The notes below the pieces were generated by a model. It had not been told where the DNA came from. It was given only the letters and a program-made list of their open reading frames with translations, and did not search any database. A stretch of 9,692 bases of DNA from Flavobacterium sp. Its GTDB lineage: Bacteria; Bacteroidota; Bacteroidia; Flavobacteriales; Flavobacteriaceae. Positions within the stretch are counted from its first letter, which is position 1. The number at the start of each line of letters is the position of its first letter. Both the position numbers and the translations under genes were made by a program. Below, one piece after another: positions 1 through 6,281 of this stretch. The stretch is taken from assembly GCA_023253295.1 (NCBI GenBank), contig JALRGZ010000116.1:1-9692 (forward strand), written 5' to 3'.

Positions 1-1
1 G

Positions 2-88
2 ATAGATGGTGGGGAAGTAAGATTGCTAAATGATGATGAAGTTATAGCAACCATCGATAAACCCGAAGATATATTTCATCAATATTAA
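2..88 (+). CDS. C-terminal 28 residues of an unidentified, probably phage-derived gene (5' end outside window)
   Basis: This frame is open from the window edge to a TAA stop and encodes 28 residues ending in PEDIFHQY. The peptide is acidic (rich in D and E) and reads like the genuine tail of a protein. It lies 17 bases before the next start codon, which carries a strong ribosome site, so the two genes look like neighbours in one tightly packed operon, as in phage structural modules. I do not recognise the family. In a phage head module a portal, protease or other head gene would be expected just before a scaffold gene, but nothing in 28 residues proves that. Confidence 0.5.
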   Translation: MDGGEVRLLNDDEVIATIDKPEDIFHQY

Positions 89-94
89 ACATAG

Positions 95-100
95 AAGGAG
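95..100 (+). promoter_or_regulatory. Strong Shine-Dalgarno site before the phage-like ORF
   Basis: AAGGAG sits 5 bases before the ATG at 106, an excellent match to anti-Shine-Dalgarno pairing. No other gene in this window has such a site; the flavobacterial genes have A/T-rich leaders, as expected for Bacteroidota, which seldom use this pairing. It fixes the start at 106 and supports a different genetic origin for the first ~415 bases. Confidence 0.75.
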
Positions 101-105
101 AAACT

Positions 106-555
106 ATGCAAGAAGAAGAAAAATTAGTTGACATTGATACATCCGGCCCAGATACTGAGGTTGAATTAAATCAAGAGGAGTTAACTGACACAACAACAAC
201 TGAATCAACTGAGACGAGCAGTACTGAACCAGTGGAGCCCGCTTCGGAAGATAAGACTTATGAAAATGAAAGAGAAACGAAACTTGATAAAAAAGAAGAT
301 CAAGCAGAGAAAAAAGAAGAGAAAGACGAATTGAAAGAGTACTCTGAAGGAGTACAAAGAAGAATAGCTAAATTAACTAAGAAGTGGAGAGAAGCAGAGA
401 GACAAAAAGAAGAAGCTCTTCCGCCAAAACGAGCCGGAATTCCGCCTTTGTACAGTTTTAAATCTTTGATAGCATCAGGATTGAAAACAGAGAAAAATCC
501 AAAAACGTGTGAAGAGTTAAAAATAGTGGCTTCATCCAAAAGAATTAAGTTTTGA
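106..555 (+). CDS. Phage scaffold-like protein, N-terminal ~105 residues, fused out of its natural context to antisense host DNA
   Basis: The start at 106 follows an AAGGAG site. Residues 1-~50 are acidic and rich in Thr, Ser and Glu (low complexity). Residues ~50-105 are highly charged Lys/Glu sequence predicted to form a coiled coil, including VQRRIAKLTKKWREAERQ. From memory, this V-Q-[KR]-R-I-x-K-L-T-x(3)-R-E-A-E-R pattern is typical of scaffold or capsid-assembly proteins of marine and aquatic phages, which are mostly longer than this. After about residue 105 the reading frame runs through the antisense of the TonB receptor gene; residues 106-149 are therefore not native and the stop at 553-555 is accidental. 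The real gene is truncated at the junction. The function as a scaffold is inferred from composition and motif only; another phage structural protein is possible. Confidence 0.55.
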   Translation: MQEEEKLVDIDTSGPDTEVELNQEELTDTTTTESTETSSTEPVEPASEDKTYENERETKLDKKEDQAEKKEEKDELKEYSEGVQRRIAKLTKKWREAERQKEEALPPKRAGIPPLYSFKSLIASGLKTEKNPKTCEELKIVASSKRIKF

Positions 556-1106
556 TCGGCACCACCACCTCTTACATTGAATCCTGAAGCGCCTTCTCCG
601 GCATTGGTTACACCGGGTAATAGTAAAATGGATTTGATTACATCCACTTCACCTAAAACGACTGGCATTTTTTTGATAGCGTTAATCGAAAGTTTGTTAA
701 CGCTCATTTCGGGTGTGCGGGTGTTGGCGCGACTCGAATTTTCGACCACTACTACTTCGTTGAGCATTTCGCCATTTTCAGTAAGTGCAAAATTCATTTT
801 TGTACTTTGTGATAAGGAAATGTTCTTTTCGAAATTTTGATAACCTATATAACTGATGTTTATTTTATGCTCTCCTTTAGGAATGCTTATCGAATAAAAA
901 CCATATTCATTGGTTGTGGTTCCGATTTTTAATTCCGGAAAATAGAGATTGACACCAATTAAGGTTTCGTTGTTTTTGGTATCGGTAATAATGCCACTTA
1001 AAGTGAATTTTTGCTTAGAAGATTCTTTGTTATTGGTGTTTTGTCCCAATACTGAAAGGCAAATAAATAGAAAAACAAAAAGGCTGATCGTTTTTTTTGT
1101 AATCAT
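300..1106 (-). CDS. TonB-dependent outer-membrane receptor, N-terminal 230 residues only (truncated at the junction)
   Basis: Receptors of this SusC-like class import bulky ligands (iron complexes, glycans, peptides) across the outer membrane using TonB energy. From the ATG at 1106: signal peptide 1-22 ending VLGQ; a carboxypeptidase-regulatory-like beta-sandwich, ~34-100 (SGIITDTKNNETLIGVN, GTTTNEYGFYSISIPKG); a TonB-box-like EVVVVENS at 117-124; and a plug domain, ~134-230, with GFNVRGGGADQNLILLDE and LYKGGIPARFGGR. After GGR (residue 230, bases 417-419), or at most a few residues later, the frame enters phage-like DNA, so the last 38 codons to the stop at 300 are foreign. The whole beta-barrel is missing; family members usually exceed 750 residues. 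I prefer 1106 to the in-frame ATG at 1127 because the signal peptide begins there. The ligand cannot be inferred. Confidence 0.85.
   Translation of the reverse strand: MITKKTISLFVFLFICLSVLGQNTNNKESSKQKFTLSGIITDTKNNETLIGVNLYFPELKIGTTTNEYGFYSISIPKGEHKINISYIGYQNFEKNISLSQSTKMNFALTENGEMLNEVVVVENSSRANTRTPEMSVNKLSINAIKKMPVVLGEVDVIKSILLLPGVTNAGEGASGFNVRGGGADQNLILLDEATIFNSSHVFGFFSVFNPDAIKDLKLYKGGIPARFGGRASSFCLSASLHFLVNLAILLCTPSEYSFNSSFSSFFSA
405..422. other. Chimeric junction between phage-like DNA and flavobacterial chromosome
   Basis: Left of this segment the plus strand codes for a phage-like coiled-coil protein; right of it the minus strand codes for a TonB receptor. Both frames make sense across the short shared stretch: plus strand reads K-E-E-A-L, and minus strand reads G-G-R-A-S-S, which is an acceptable continuation of the receptor. 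The exact break therefore cannot be placed better than about 15 bases, and this overlap may be the microhomology that allowed the join. No integrase, att-like direct repeat or insertion-sequence end is visible. A false assembly or library chimera is the most likely cause. Confidence 0.75.
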
Positions 1107-1124
1107 TTTTCGGAGTTTGAGATG

Positions 1125-1155
1125 CAAATTTCCAGTATTTACCGAGGAAATTCAA
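1125..1155 (-). promoter_or_regulatory. Candidate Bacteroidota promoter for the TonB receptor gene
   Basis: On the minus strand TTG (1153-1155) is followed after 20 bases by GAAATTTG (1125-1132), one mismatch from the -7 consensus TAnnTTTG. The spacing lies within the known 17-23 range. The predicted RNA start would be only a few bases upstream of the ATG at 1106, giving a very short leader. Sequence match only. Confidence 0.4.
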
Positions 1156-1199
1156 TTAAACAACTGTTAATTTCTTATATTATTGTATGGGCGTTTTTT

Positions 1200-2471
1200 T
1201 TATGCTTCAGAAATGCTAATATTAGCTTCGGTAGCTTGTTCTGGATTTTTCTTTAAATGCTGGTTGACACGATTTAATAAAAATATGGCAAGTAATGAGA
1301 TTCCAATAATAATATAACCCAAGGTGTTGTAATGTTCTAATGGACTGAAATTGTCTTTTTGTACCACAATTGTGCCTGCAAATGCTGCAGCAATACCTCC
1401 TGAAATTTGTTGTAAAGATGAATTGATACTCATAAAAGCACCACGATCGGCTTTAGCTGGAACCGAAGTGACCAAAGCTGTTGAAGGAACCATTCGGCTC
1501 ATCACCCCCATCATCATTAACACATTAATAACGGCAACCAGCCAGAAGGGCGTTTCTGCAAGATTGGTATAAATTGCAACTGTACAAATCGTCCAAATAG
1601 TAGCTGCAGTGAAAATTTTGAACTTGTCTATTTTATCGCTTATTTTTCCAATTATTGGCATGATGATTAAAGTCGAAAGTCCGGCAATCATAAATATTAG
1701 TGGAAGTTCGGCTTCTGTTATTTTAAGGTTATTGATTGCAAAGGCGCTTCCGAAAGGCATTAACATAAAACCACCAATAGAAAGTACGGCAGTTGCAGCA
1801 AATCCGATTCGGTATTCTTTTTTACTAATAGTATGTAGTAAATGTTGAAAAGCGGAATTTTCTTTTTGAATAGCAAGATGTTCGGTTAGGGGTTTTAGTT
1901 TTAGAGCAATCAAAATCGCAATTACAACTGCCATTGCAGCTACCCATAAAAATGGAGCGTGCCAATCCCAGGCGTTGGCGATATAAAGACCTAACGGAAT
2001 TCCGAAGATTTGGCTTGCGCCAAAAGCCATTTGGATAAAACCCATTACGCGGCCGCGTTGTTGCATTGTGAATAAATCAGTTACAATTGCCATAGATATA
2101 GAACCAATTACTCCTCCAAATAATCCGGTAATGATTCTGGCTGCTACCAAAAAAGGGTAGGATGTTACCAATCCGCATAAAATTGTTCCGATGATAAATC
2201 CGGTATAGAAAAATAATAATAATTTTTTTCGGTCAAATTTATCCGCAAAACCAGCTGTCAGTAAACCTGAAATTCCGGCACTAAACGCATAAGCGGAAAC
2301 CACTAATCCAAAGTGCGAAGGTTTTATTCTCATGCTCTTCATGAGTATATCCCCTAATGGAGACATGACCATGAAATCAAGAATTACAGTAAATTGGGTA
2401 ATGGCTAAGATGAATATAGCAAACTTTTGATAGGAAGTGAATGCTACTATTGTAGATGCTGTGTTTTTCAT
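1200..2471 (-). CDS. Major facilitator superfamily transporter (DHA1/AraJ-like drug or metabolite efflux type)
   Basis: This is a 423-residue inner-membrane protein with about 12 hydrophobic helices in two halves joined by a polar central loop around residues 200-220. Helix 1 holds LDFMVMSPLG (31-40). The loop between helices 2 and 3 carries the MFS signature GFADKFDRKK (74-83), a form of GxxxDxxGRK/R. TDLFTMQQRGRVMGF follows in the first half. These mark a proton-driven antiporter of the DHA1 class, but the substrate is not predictable. I start at ATG 2471, not at the in-frame TTG at 2492, because the -7 promoter element (2490-2497) overlaps that TTG and would put it outside the transcript. 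It lies downstream of icd but is separated by a terminator and has its own promoter, so it is probably a single-gene unit. Confidence 0.9.
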   Translation of the reverse strand: MKNTASTIVAFTSYQKFAIFILAITQFTVILDFMVMSPLGDILMKSMRIKPSHFGLVVSAYAFSAGISGLLTAGFADKFDRKKLLLFFYTGFIIGTILCGLVTSYPFLVAARIITGLFGGVIGSISMAIVTDLFTMQQRGRVMGFIQMAFGASQIFGIPLGLYIANAWDWHAPFLWVAAMAVVIAILIALKLKPLTEHLAIQKENSAFQHLLHTISKKEYRIGFAATAVLSIGGFMLMPFGSAFAINNLKITEAELPLIFMIAGLSTLIIMPIIGKISDKIDKFKIFTAATIWTICTVAIYTNLAETPFWLVAVINVLMMMGVMSRMVPSTALVTSVPAKADRGAFMSINSSLQQISGGIAAAFAGTIVVQKDNFSPLEHYNTLGYIIIGISLLAIFLLNRVNQHLKKNPEQATEANISISEA

Positions 2472-2489
2472 TTGTATAGAAATATGTGA

Positions 2490-2497
2490 CAAAAGTA
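2490..2497 (-). promoter_or_regulatory. -7 promoter element of the MFS gene
   Basis: TACTTTTG on the minus strand is a perfect TAnnTTTG match, identical to the element before rplS in this window. No TTG is visible at the usual upstream distance, where the sequence is instead the T-rich tail of the icd terminator. The predicted leader is about a dozen bases. Confidence 0.5.
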
Positions 2498-2520
2498 TTA
2501 TTTCTAAATGAATCTTGAGT

Positions 2521-2551
2521 AAAAAAAAGACAACCCTTTCGAGTTGTCTTT
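2521..2551 (-). terminator. Rho-independent terminator after icd
   Basis: On the minus strand an inverted repeat (AAAGACAAC paired with GTTGTCTTT, plus one further C-G pair past a mismatch) closes a GAAA tetraloop at 2537-2540 and is followed by a T run encoded by the A run at 2521-2526. It begins about 23 bases past the icd stop and should insulate icd from the downstream MFS gene. Confidence 0.85.
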
Positions 2552-2574
2552 AAAGTATGAAGAAGATAAAATAC

Positions 2575-4812
2575 TTATGCTGTTTTTAAAGCGGCAATTT
2601 TATCTAGAATAGTATTGAAAGTAGTGCTAGGACGCATTGCTTTGCTTACTAAAGCAGGATTTGGCTGGTAGTAACCACCAATTTCTTGAGGTTTCCCTTG
2701 AGCACCAATTAATTCAGCATCGATTTTAGCTTCGTTTTCAGTCAATTCTTTTGCGATAGGAGTAAAGATAGCTTTCAAATCAGCATCTTTATCTTGAGCT
2801 GCTAAAGCTTGAGCCCAATATAAAGCTAAGTAGAAGTGAGAACCACGGTTGTCAATTTGACCTACTTTTCTAGCTGGAGATTTGTCGTTTTGCAAGAAAG
2901 CATCGTTAGCTTGATCTAAAGTTTCAGAAAGAACAATTGCTTTTTCGTTATTTAAACTTTGTCCTAAGTGCTCTAATGAAGCACCTAAAGCTAAAAATTC
3001 TCCTAATGAATCCCAACGTAAATATCCTTCAGTTACAAATTGCTCCACGTGTTTAGGAGCTGATCCACCTGCGCCCGTTTCGAACAATCCACCACCATTC
3101 ATTAATGGAACGATAGATAACATTTTAGCAGAAGTACCAACTTCTAAAATTGGGAATAAATCAGTAAGGTAGTCACGTAATACGTTACCAGTTACGGAAA
3201 TAGTGTCTAATCCTTTTATAAGTCTTTCGCAAGTGAATTCAGTTGCAGCAATTGGGTTTAAGATACGGATGTCTAATCCAGTTGTATCGTAATCTTTTAA
3301 GTAAGTGTTCACTTTTTCGATTAATTGTCTGTCGTGAGCTCTGTTTTCATCTAACCAGAAAACAGCAGGAGTATCAGACAAACGAGCTCTGTTTACAGCT
3401 AGTTTTACCCAGTCTTGAATTGGAGCGTCTTTAGCCTGACACATTCTAAAAATGTCATTAGCTTCAACTGCTTGCTCCATCAATACGTTTCCGTTAACAT
3501 CTACTACACGAACCACTCCGTTAGCTGACATTTGGAATGTTTTGTCATGAGAACCATATTCTTCTGCTTTTTGAGCCATCAAACCTACATTTGGAACAGA
3601 TCCCATTGTAGTTGGGTCAAAAGCACCGTGTTTTTTACAGAAATTGATAGTAGCTGTATATACTCCAGCGTAAGAACGATCTGGAATAATAGCGATAGTA
3701 TCTTGTGGTTTTCCTTCTTTGTTCCACATTTGTCCAGAAGTACGAATCATTGCCGGCATAGAAGCATCCACAATTACATCTGATGGTACGTGAAGGTTAG
3801 TAATTCCTTTATCTGAATTTACCATAGCTAAAGCTGGACCATTTTCAATTGCTTGATCGATTGCGGCTTTTACTTCAGCTTCTTGTGCGTTACCTGCAAT
3901 TTTTGCATATACGTCTCCTAAACCATTTTTAGTGTTTACTCCTAATTCAGTAAATAAAGTTGCGTATTTTTCGAATACATCTTTAAAGTAAACTTCTACG
4001 ATTGCTCCAAAGATGATTGGGTCAGAAACCTTCATCATAGTCGCTTTCAAGTGAACAGAAAGTAAAACACCTTGCGCTTTTGCTTCAGCAATAGTTTGTG
4101 CTACGAAAGATTTCAAAGCATTTAAGTGCATTACTGAGCTATCGATAATTTCACCCGCTTTTAATGGAGTGCTAGCTTTAAGAACTGTAGTTGTTCCGTC
4201 TTGTGCAACAAATTCGATTTTAACATCAGTAGCTTCAGCAATAGTAAGTGATTGCTCACTTCCGTAAAAATCTCCATTTTCCATAGAAGCAACTGTTGTT
4301 TTAGAGTCGGCAGACCAAGCTCCCATTGAGTGAGGATTAGCTTTAGCGTAGTTTTTAACTGCTTTAGGAGCTCTACGGTCAGAGTTTCCTTCGCGTAAAA
4401 CAGGATTTACAGCAGAACCTAATACTTTAGCGTATTTTGCTTTGATAGCAGCTTCAGCATCATTTTGTGGGTTCTCTGGGTAATTAGGAACGTTGTATCC
4501 GTGAGCTTGTAATTCAGCAATAGCTCCTTTTAATTGGGGAACAGATGCAGAAACGTTTGGTAATTTGATAATGTTTGCTTCTGGAGCAGTAGCTAATTTT
4601 CCTAATTCAGATAAAGAATCTTTTACTCTTTGTTCTTCAGTTAAAGATTCAGGGAAATTTGCAAGGATACGAGCTGCAACTGAAATGTCTTCAGTTTCAA
4701 TTTCGATTCCTGCAGTAGCCGTGAAAGCTTCAACAATTGGTAAAAACGAATAAGTAGCTAACAAAGGTGCTTCGTCAGTTAATGTGTAAACAATCTTTGA
4801 TTTTTGTGTCAT
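2575..4812 (-). CDS. icd: NADP-dependent isocitrate dehydrogenase, monomeric type
   Basis: This cytoplasmic enzyme oxidises and decarboxylates isocitrate to 2-oxoglutarate, making NADPH, in the TCA cycle. The 745-residue length and sequence match the large monomeric IDH family (IDH-II), not the ~415-residue dimeric family. Residues corresponding (from memory) to the substrate and metal site of the Azotobacter enzyme are present: S133, N136, R140 and R146 in the segment ending REGNSDRRAP; K256 in LKATMMKVSDP; D349 in DASMPAM; Y419 in EEYGSHD; and R546, D547, D551 in NVLRDYLTD. NADP-binding H588 and R599 lie in KHVEQFVTEGYLR. An upstream ATG at 4887 would add 25 residues with no family similarity and would overlap the predicted -7 promoter, so I start at 4812 (MTQKSKIVYTLTDEAP). 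The gene is flanked by terminators and looks monocistronic. No active-site residue appears missing. Confidence 0.97.
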   Translation of the reverse strand: MTQKSKIVYTLTDEAPLLATYSFLPIVEAFTATAGIEIETEDISVAARILANFPESLTEEQRVKDSLSELGKLATAPEANIIKLPNVSASVPQLKGAIAELQAHGYNVPNYPENPQNDAEAAIKAKYAKVLGSAVNPVLREGNSDRRAPKAVKNYAKANPHSMGAWSADSKTTVASMENGDFYGSEQSLTIAEATDVKIEFVAQDGTTTVLKASTPLKAGEIIDSSVMHLNALKSFVAQTIAEAKAQGVLLSVHLKATMMKVSDPIIFGAIVEVYFKDVFEKYATLFTELGVNTKNGLGDVYAKIAGNAQEAEVKAAIDQAIENGPALAMVNSDKGITNLHVPSDVIVDASMPAMIRTSGQMWNKEGKPQDTIAIIPDRSYAGVYTATINFCKKHGAFDPTTMGSVPNVGLMAQKAEEYGSHDKTFQMSANGVVRVVDVNGNVLMEQAVEANDIFRMCQAKDAPIQDWVKLAVNRARLSDTPAVFWLDENRAHDRQLIEKVNTYLKDYDTTGLDIRILNPIAATEFTCERLIKGLDTISVTGNVLRDYLTDLFPILEVGTSAKMLSIVPLMNGGGLFETGAGGSAPKHVEQFVTEGYLRWDSLGEFLALGASLEHLGQSLNNEKAIVLSETLDQANDAFLQNDKSPARKVGQIDNRGSHFYLALYWAQALAAQDKDADLKAIFTPIAKELTENEAKIDAELIGAQGKPQEIGGYYQPNPALVSKAMRPSTTFNTILDKIAALKTA

Positions 4813-4884
4813 TTTTTTTATTTTATAATCGTAATTCTTCGAGGAAGAATGTGAACAGTAATGTTTGCCTTGAATAAAGCGTTG

Positions 4885-4892
4885 CAAATATA
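4885..4892 (-). promoter_or_regulatory. -7 promoter element of icd
   Basis: TATATTTG on the minus strand matches TAnnTTTG exactly. The nearest TTG upstream is only 12 bases away, closer than the usual 17-23, so the -33 half is uncertain. The predicted leader is about 65 bases and ends in an A/T-rich stretch just before the start. The rest of the icd-rplS gap (4893-5027) shows nothing I can name. Confidence 0.4.
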
Positions 4893-5027
4893 TGTAAATC
4901 AGAGCAAAATATTGTCTGGTTTGTTATAGAAATAAGTGATTTATGTGAATACTAACGACAATCCTTTAAAATGTTATTTTTTTAAGAAATAGTTGTTTTG
5001 GGAGGCTCTTTTTGAGTGATTTGTTAT

Positions 5028-5059
5028 AAAAAAAAAGTCCCGATACTATCGGGACTTTT
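5028..5059 (-). terminator. Rho-independent terminator after rplS
   Basis: A perfect inverted repeat, GTCCCGAT (5037-5044) with ATCGGGAC (5048-5055), closes a 3-base loop and extends by A-T pairs on both sides. On the minus strand it ends in a nine-base T run (A run 5028-5036), about 20 bases after the rplS stop. The other strand has only four T's, so it mainly serves rplS. Confidence 0.92.
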
Positions 5060-5078
5060 ATGATAAAGAGATAAATGA

Positions 5079-5429
5079 TTATCTTCTTTTGTCTTTGATT
5101 TTTGCTTTTTTACCAGTAAGTTCTCTGAAGTAGAAAATTCTAGCTCTACGTACAGCACCTTTCTTATTGATTTCAATTTTTTGTAAAGCTGGTAAGTTGA
5201 TAGGGAAGATACGCTCAACACCTACTGCCCCAGACATTTTACGGATTGTAAAAGTTTCAGTACTTCCAGTACCTCTTCTTTGGATTACAACTCCTTTAAA
5301 GAACTGAGTTCTTGTTTTTTCACCCTCTTTAATTTCATAGTAAACTGTGATAGTATCTCCAGCTCCGAAATCAGGGAAATCTTTTTTTGCAACAAATTCG
5401 CTATTAACGAAATCTACTAAATTTGCCAT
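5079..5429 (-). CDS. rplS: 50S ribosomal protein L19 (bL19)
   Basis: L19 sits at the interface of the large and small ribosomal subunits. The 116-residue product has the usual family length and shows the hallmark segments FGAGDTITVYYEIKEGEKTRTQFFKGVVIQRRG, SETFTIRK-like GSTETFTIRKMSGAVGVER, and a C-terminal RRARIFYFRELTGKKAKIKDKR (long runs named here only in part: key stretches are GDTITVYYEI, FKGVVIQRRG, FTIRKMSGAVGVERIFP and RRARIFYFRELTGKKA). It follows trmD on the same strand after 148 bases. That gap carries a good promoter and a foldable leader, so rplS can be expressed independently of trmD. Confidence 0.97.
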   Translation of the reverse strand: MANLVDFVNSEFVAKKDFPDFGAGDTITVYYEIKEGEKTRTQFFKGVVIQRRGTGSTETFTIRKMSGAVGVERIFPINLPALQKIEINKKGAVRRARIFYFRELTGKKAKIKDKRR

Positions 5430-5441
5430 TTTAATGCTAAT

Positions 5442-5493
5442 TTTGGATTAATATCGGACTAACATTCACGGGTATCGCCAGAGGTTAATCAAA
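5442..5493 (-). promoter_or_regulatory. Structured 5' leader of rplS, candidate ribosomal-protein autoregulatory element
   Basis: In the predicted rplS leader, minus-strand TTTGATTAA (plus 5485-5493) can pair with TTAATCCAAA (plus 5442-5451) through nine pairs with one bulged C. Within it CTGGC (5477-5481) can pair with GTTAG (5459-5463), counting G-U pairs. The element ends 12 bases before the ATG, so its state could affect ribosome access. I recall that an L19 leader has been proposed for flavobacteria, but I cannot check the match. The fold is by eye; A/T-rich pairing could be coincidental. Confidence 0.4.
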
Positions 5494-5501
5494 TGTGGCG
5501 G

Positions 5502-5532
5502 CAAAAGTAAAATTTAATTTCTTAATTAACAA
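5502..5532 (-). promoter_or_regulatory. Bacteroidota-type promoter of rplS
   Basis: On the minus strand TTG (5530-5532) is followed after exactly 20 bases by TACTTTTG (5502-5509), a perfect match to both halves of the TTG / TAnnTTTG consensus with ideal spacing. It gives a leader of about 65 bases. The TTG is created at a unit boundary of the AATTAAT repeat array. Confidence 0.7.
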
Positions 5533-5551
5533 TTAATAATTAATAATTTTT
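5524..5551. repeat. A/T-rich 7-bp tandem repeat (AATTAAC, AATTAAT x2, AATTTTT)
   Basis: Four consecutive 7-base units with the core AATTAAY fill the trmD-rplS gap and overlap the -33 element of the rplS promoter. The last unit is degenerate. The 7-base period is the same as that of the arrays at the right end of the window, though the sequence differs. Confidence 0.65.
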
Positions 5552-5577
5552 TACTTGAAGCCTAAATTTCTAAAGTC

Positions 5578-6255
5578 TTATAAATCAAGTAAGTCAGGAC
5601 GTCTGTTTTTAGTGTGTTCATACGCCATGTCTTCTCTCCATTTGTCAATTTTAGCAAAGTTTCCACTAGTCAATACTTCAGGAACTTTCCATCCTTTGTA
5701 ATCTGCTGGTCTTGTATAAATAGGTCCTGATAATAAATTATCCTGAAAGCTATCGGTTAGGGCAGAGGTTTCATCGCTTAAAACACCTGGTATTAATCGG
5801 ATTAAGGCATCGGATAAAACCAGAGCTCCTAATTCTCCACCGCTTAATACATAATCTCCAATTGATATTTCTTTGGTAATGAAATGGTCGCGAACTCTTT
5901 GATCGACTCCTTTATAATGTCCACAAAGAATGATGATGTTTTCATACATCGACATGGTATTTGCCATTTTTTGGTTCAAAGTTTCACCATCAGGCGACAT
6001 ATAAATGATTTCGTCATAGGTTCTTTGAGTTTTTAAATGCGTAATGCAATCGTCAATAGGTTGCACCGTCATTACCATTCCTGCTCCACCACCATAAGGA
6101 TAATCATCTACACTTTTTTGTTTGTTAGTAGTGTAATCTCTTAAATTATGAATATGAACTTCAACTAAGCCTTTGTCTATTGCTCGTTTCATGATTGAAG
6201 CCTCAAATGGACTGCGTAATAATTCCGGTAAAACAGTAATAATGTCAATTCGCAT
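5578..6255 (-). CDS. trmD: tRNA (guanine-N1-)-methyltransferase
   Basis: TrmD methylates G37 next to the anticodon using S-adenosylmethionine, preventing +1 frameshifts; it is an essential cytoplasmic homodimer of the SPOUT (trefoil-knot) class. The 225-residue protein starts MRIDIITVLPELL and carries the family signatures DYPYGGGAGMVM (51-62), the knot segments ILCGHYKGVDQRV (109-121) and IGDYVLSGGELGAL (132-145), and TDSFQDNLLSGPIYTRP (167-183). R153 and D168 match the known catalytic Arg and Asp (R154 and D169 of the Haemophilus enzyme). In many bacteria the order is rpsP-rimM-trmD-rplS; here only trmD and rplS are together, and a divergent unrelated gene lies upstream, so rpsP and rimM are elsewhere. 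Confidence 0.97.
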   Translation of the reverse strand: MRIDIITVLPELLRSPFEASIMKRAIDKGLVEVHIHNLRDYTTNKQKSVDDYPYGGGAGMVMTVQPIDDCITHLKTQRTYDEIIYMSPDGETLNQKMANTMSMYENIIILCGHYKGVDQRVRDHFITKEISIGDYVLSGGELGALVLSDALIRLIPGVLSDETSALTDSFQDNLLSGPIYTRPADYKGWKVPEVLTSGNFAKIDKWREDMAYEHTKNRRPDLLDL

Positions 6256-6281
6256 GAGTTATTGTCTAAATTTTGAAGTGA

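Noticed and set aside
300..416. Last 38 codons of the minus-strand TonB ORF as a genuine receptor segment
   Set aside because: They are the antisense of the phage-like ORF, are rich in S, F and L, and do not resemble the start of a TonB barrel beyond a possible ASS.
405..422. Prophage attachment site or transposon end at the junction
   Set aside because: No integrase, transposase, inverted repeat or target duplication is visible, and the break lies inside a structural-type gene. A GCTCTTC (SapI-type) sequence at 415-421 was noted but one 7-base match is easily chance.
423..555. C-terminal 44 residues of the phage-like ORF as native protein
   Set aside because: This stretch is the antisense of the well-conserved TonB plug domain, so the frame is open by chance.
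2472..2492. TTG at 2492 as start of the first MFS gene
   Set aside because: It lies within the predicted -7 element and would precede the transcript; ATG 2471 matches the family start.
4813..4887. ATG at 4887 as start of icd
   Set aside because: The extra 25 residues do not resemble the family and the codon overlaps the likely promoter; MTQKSKIVYTLTDEAP at 4812 is the expected N terminus.
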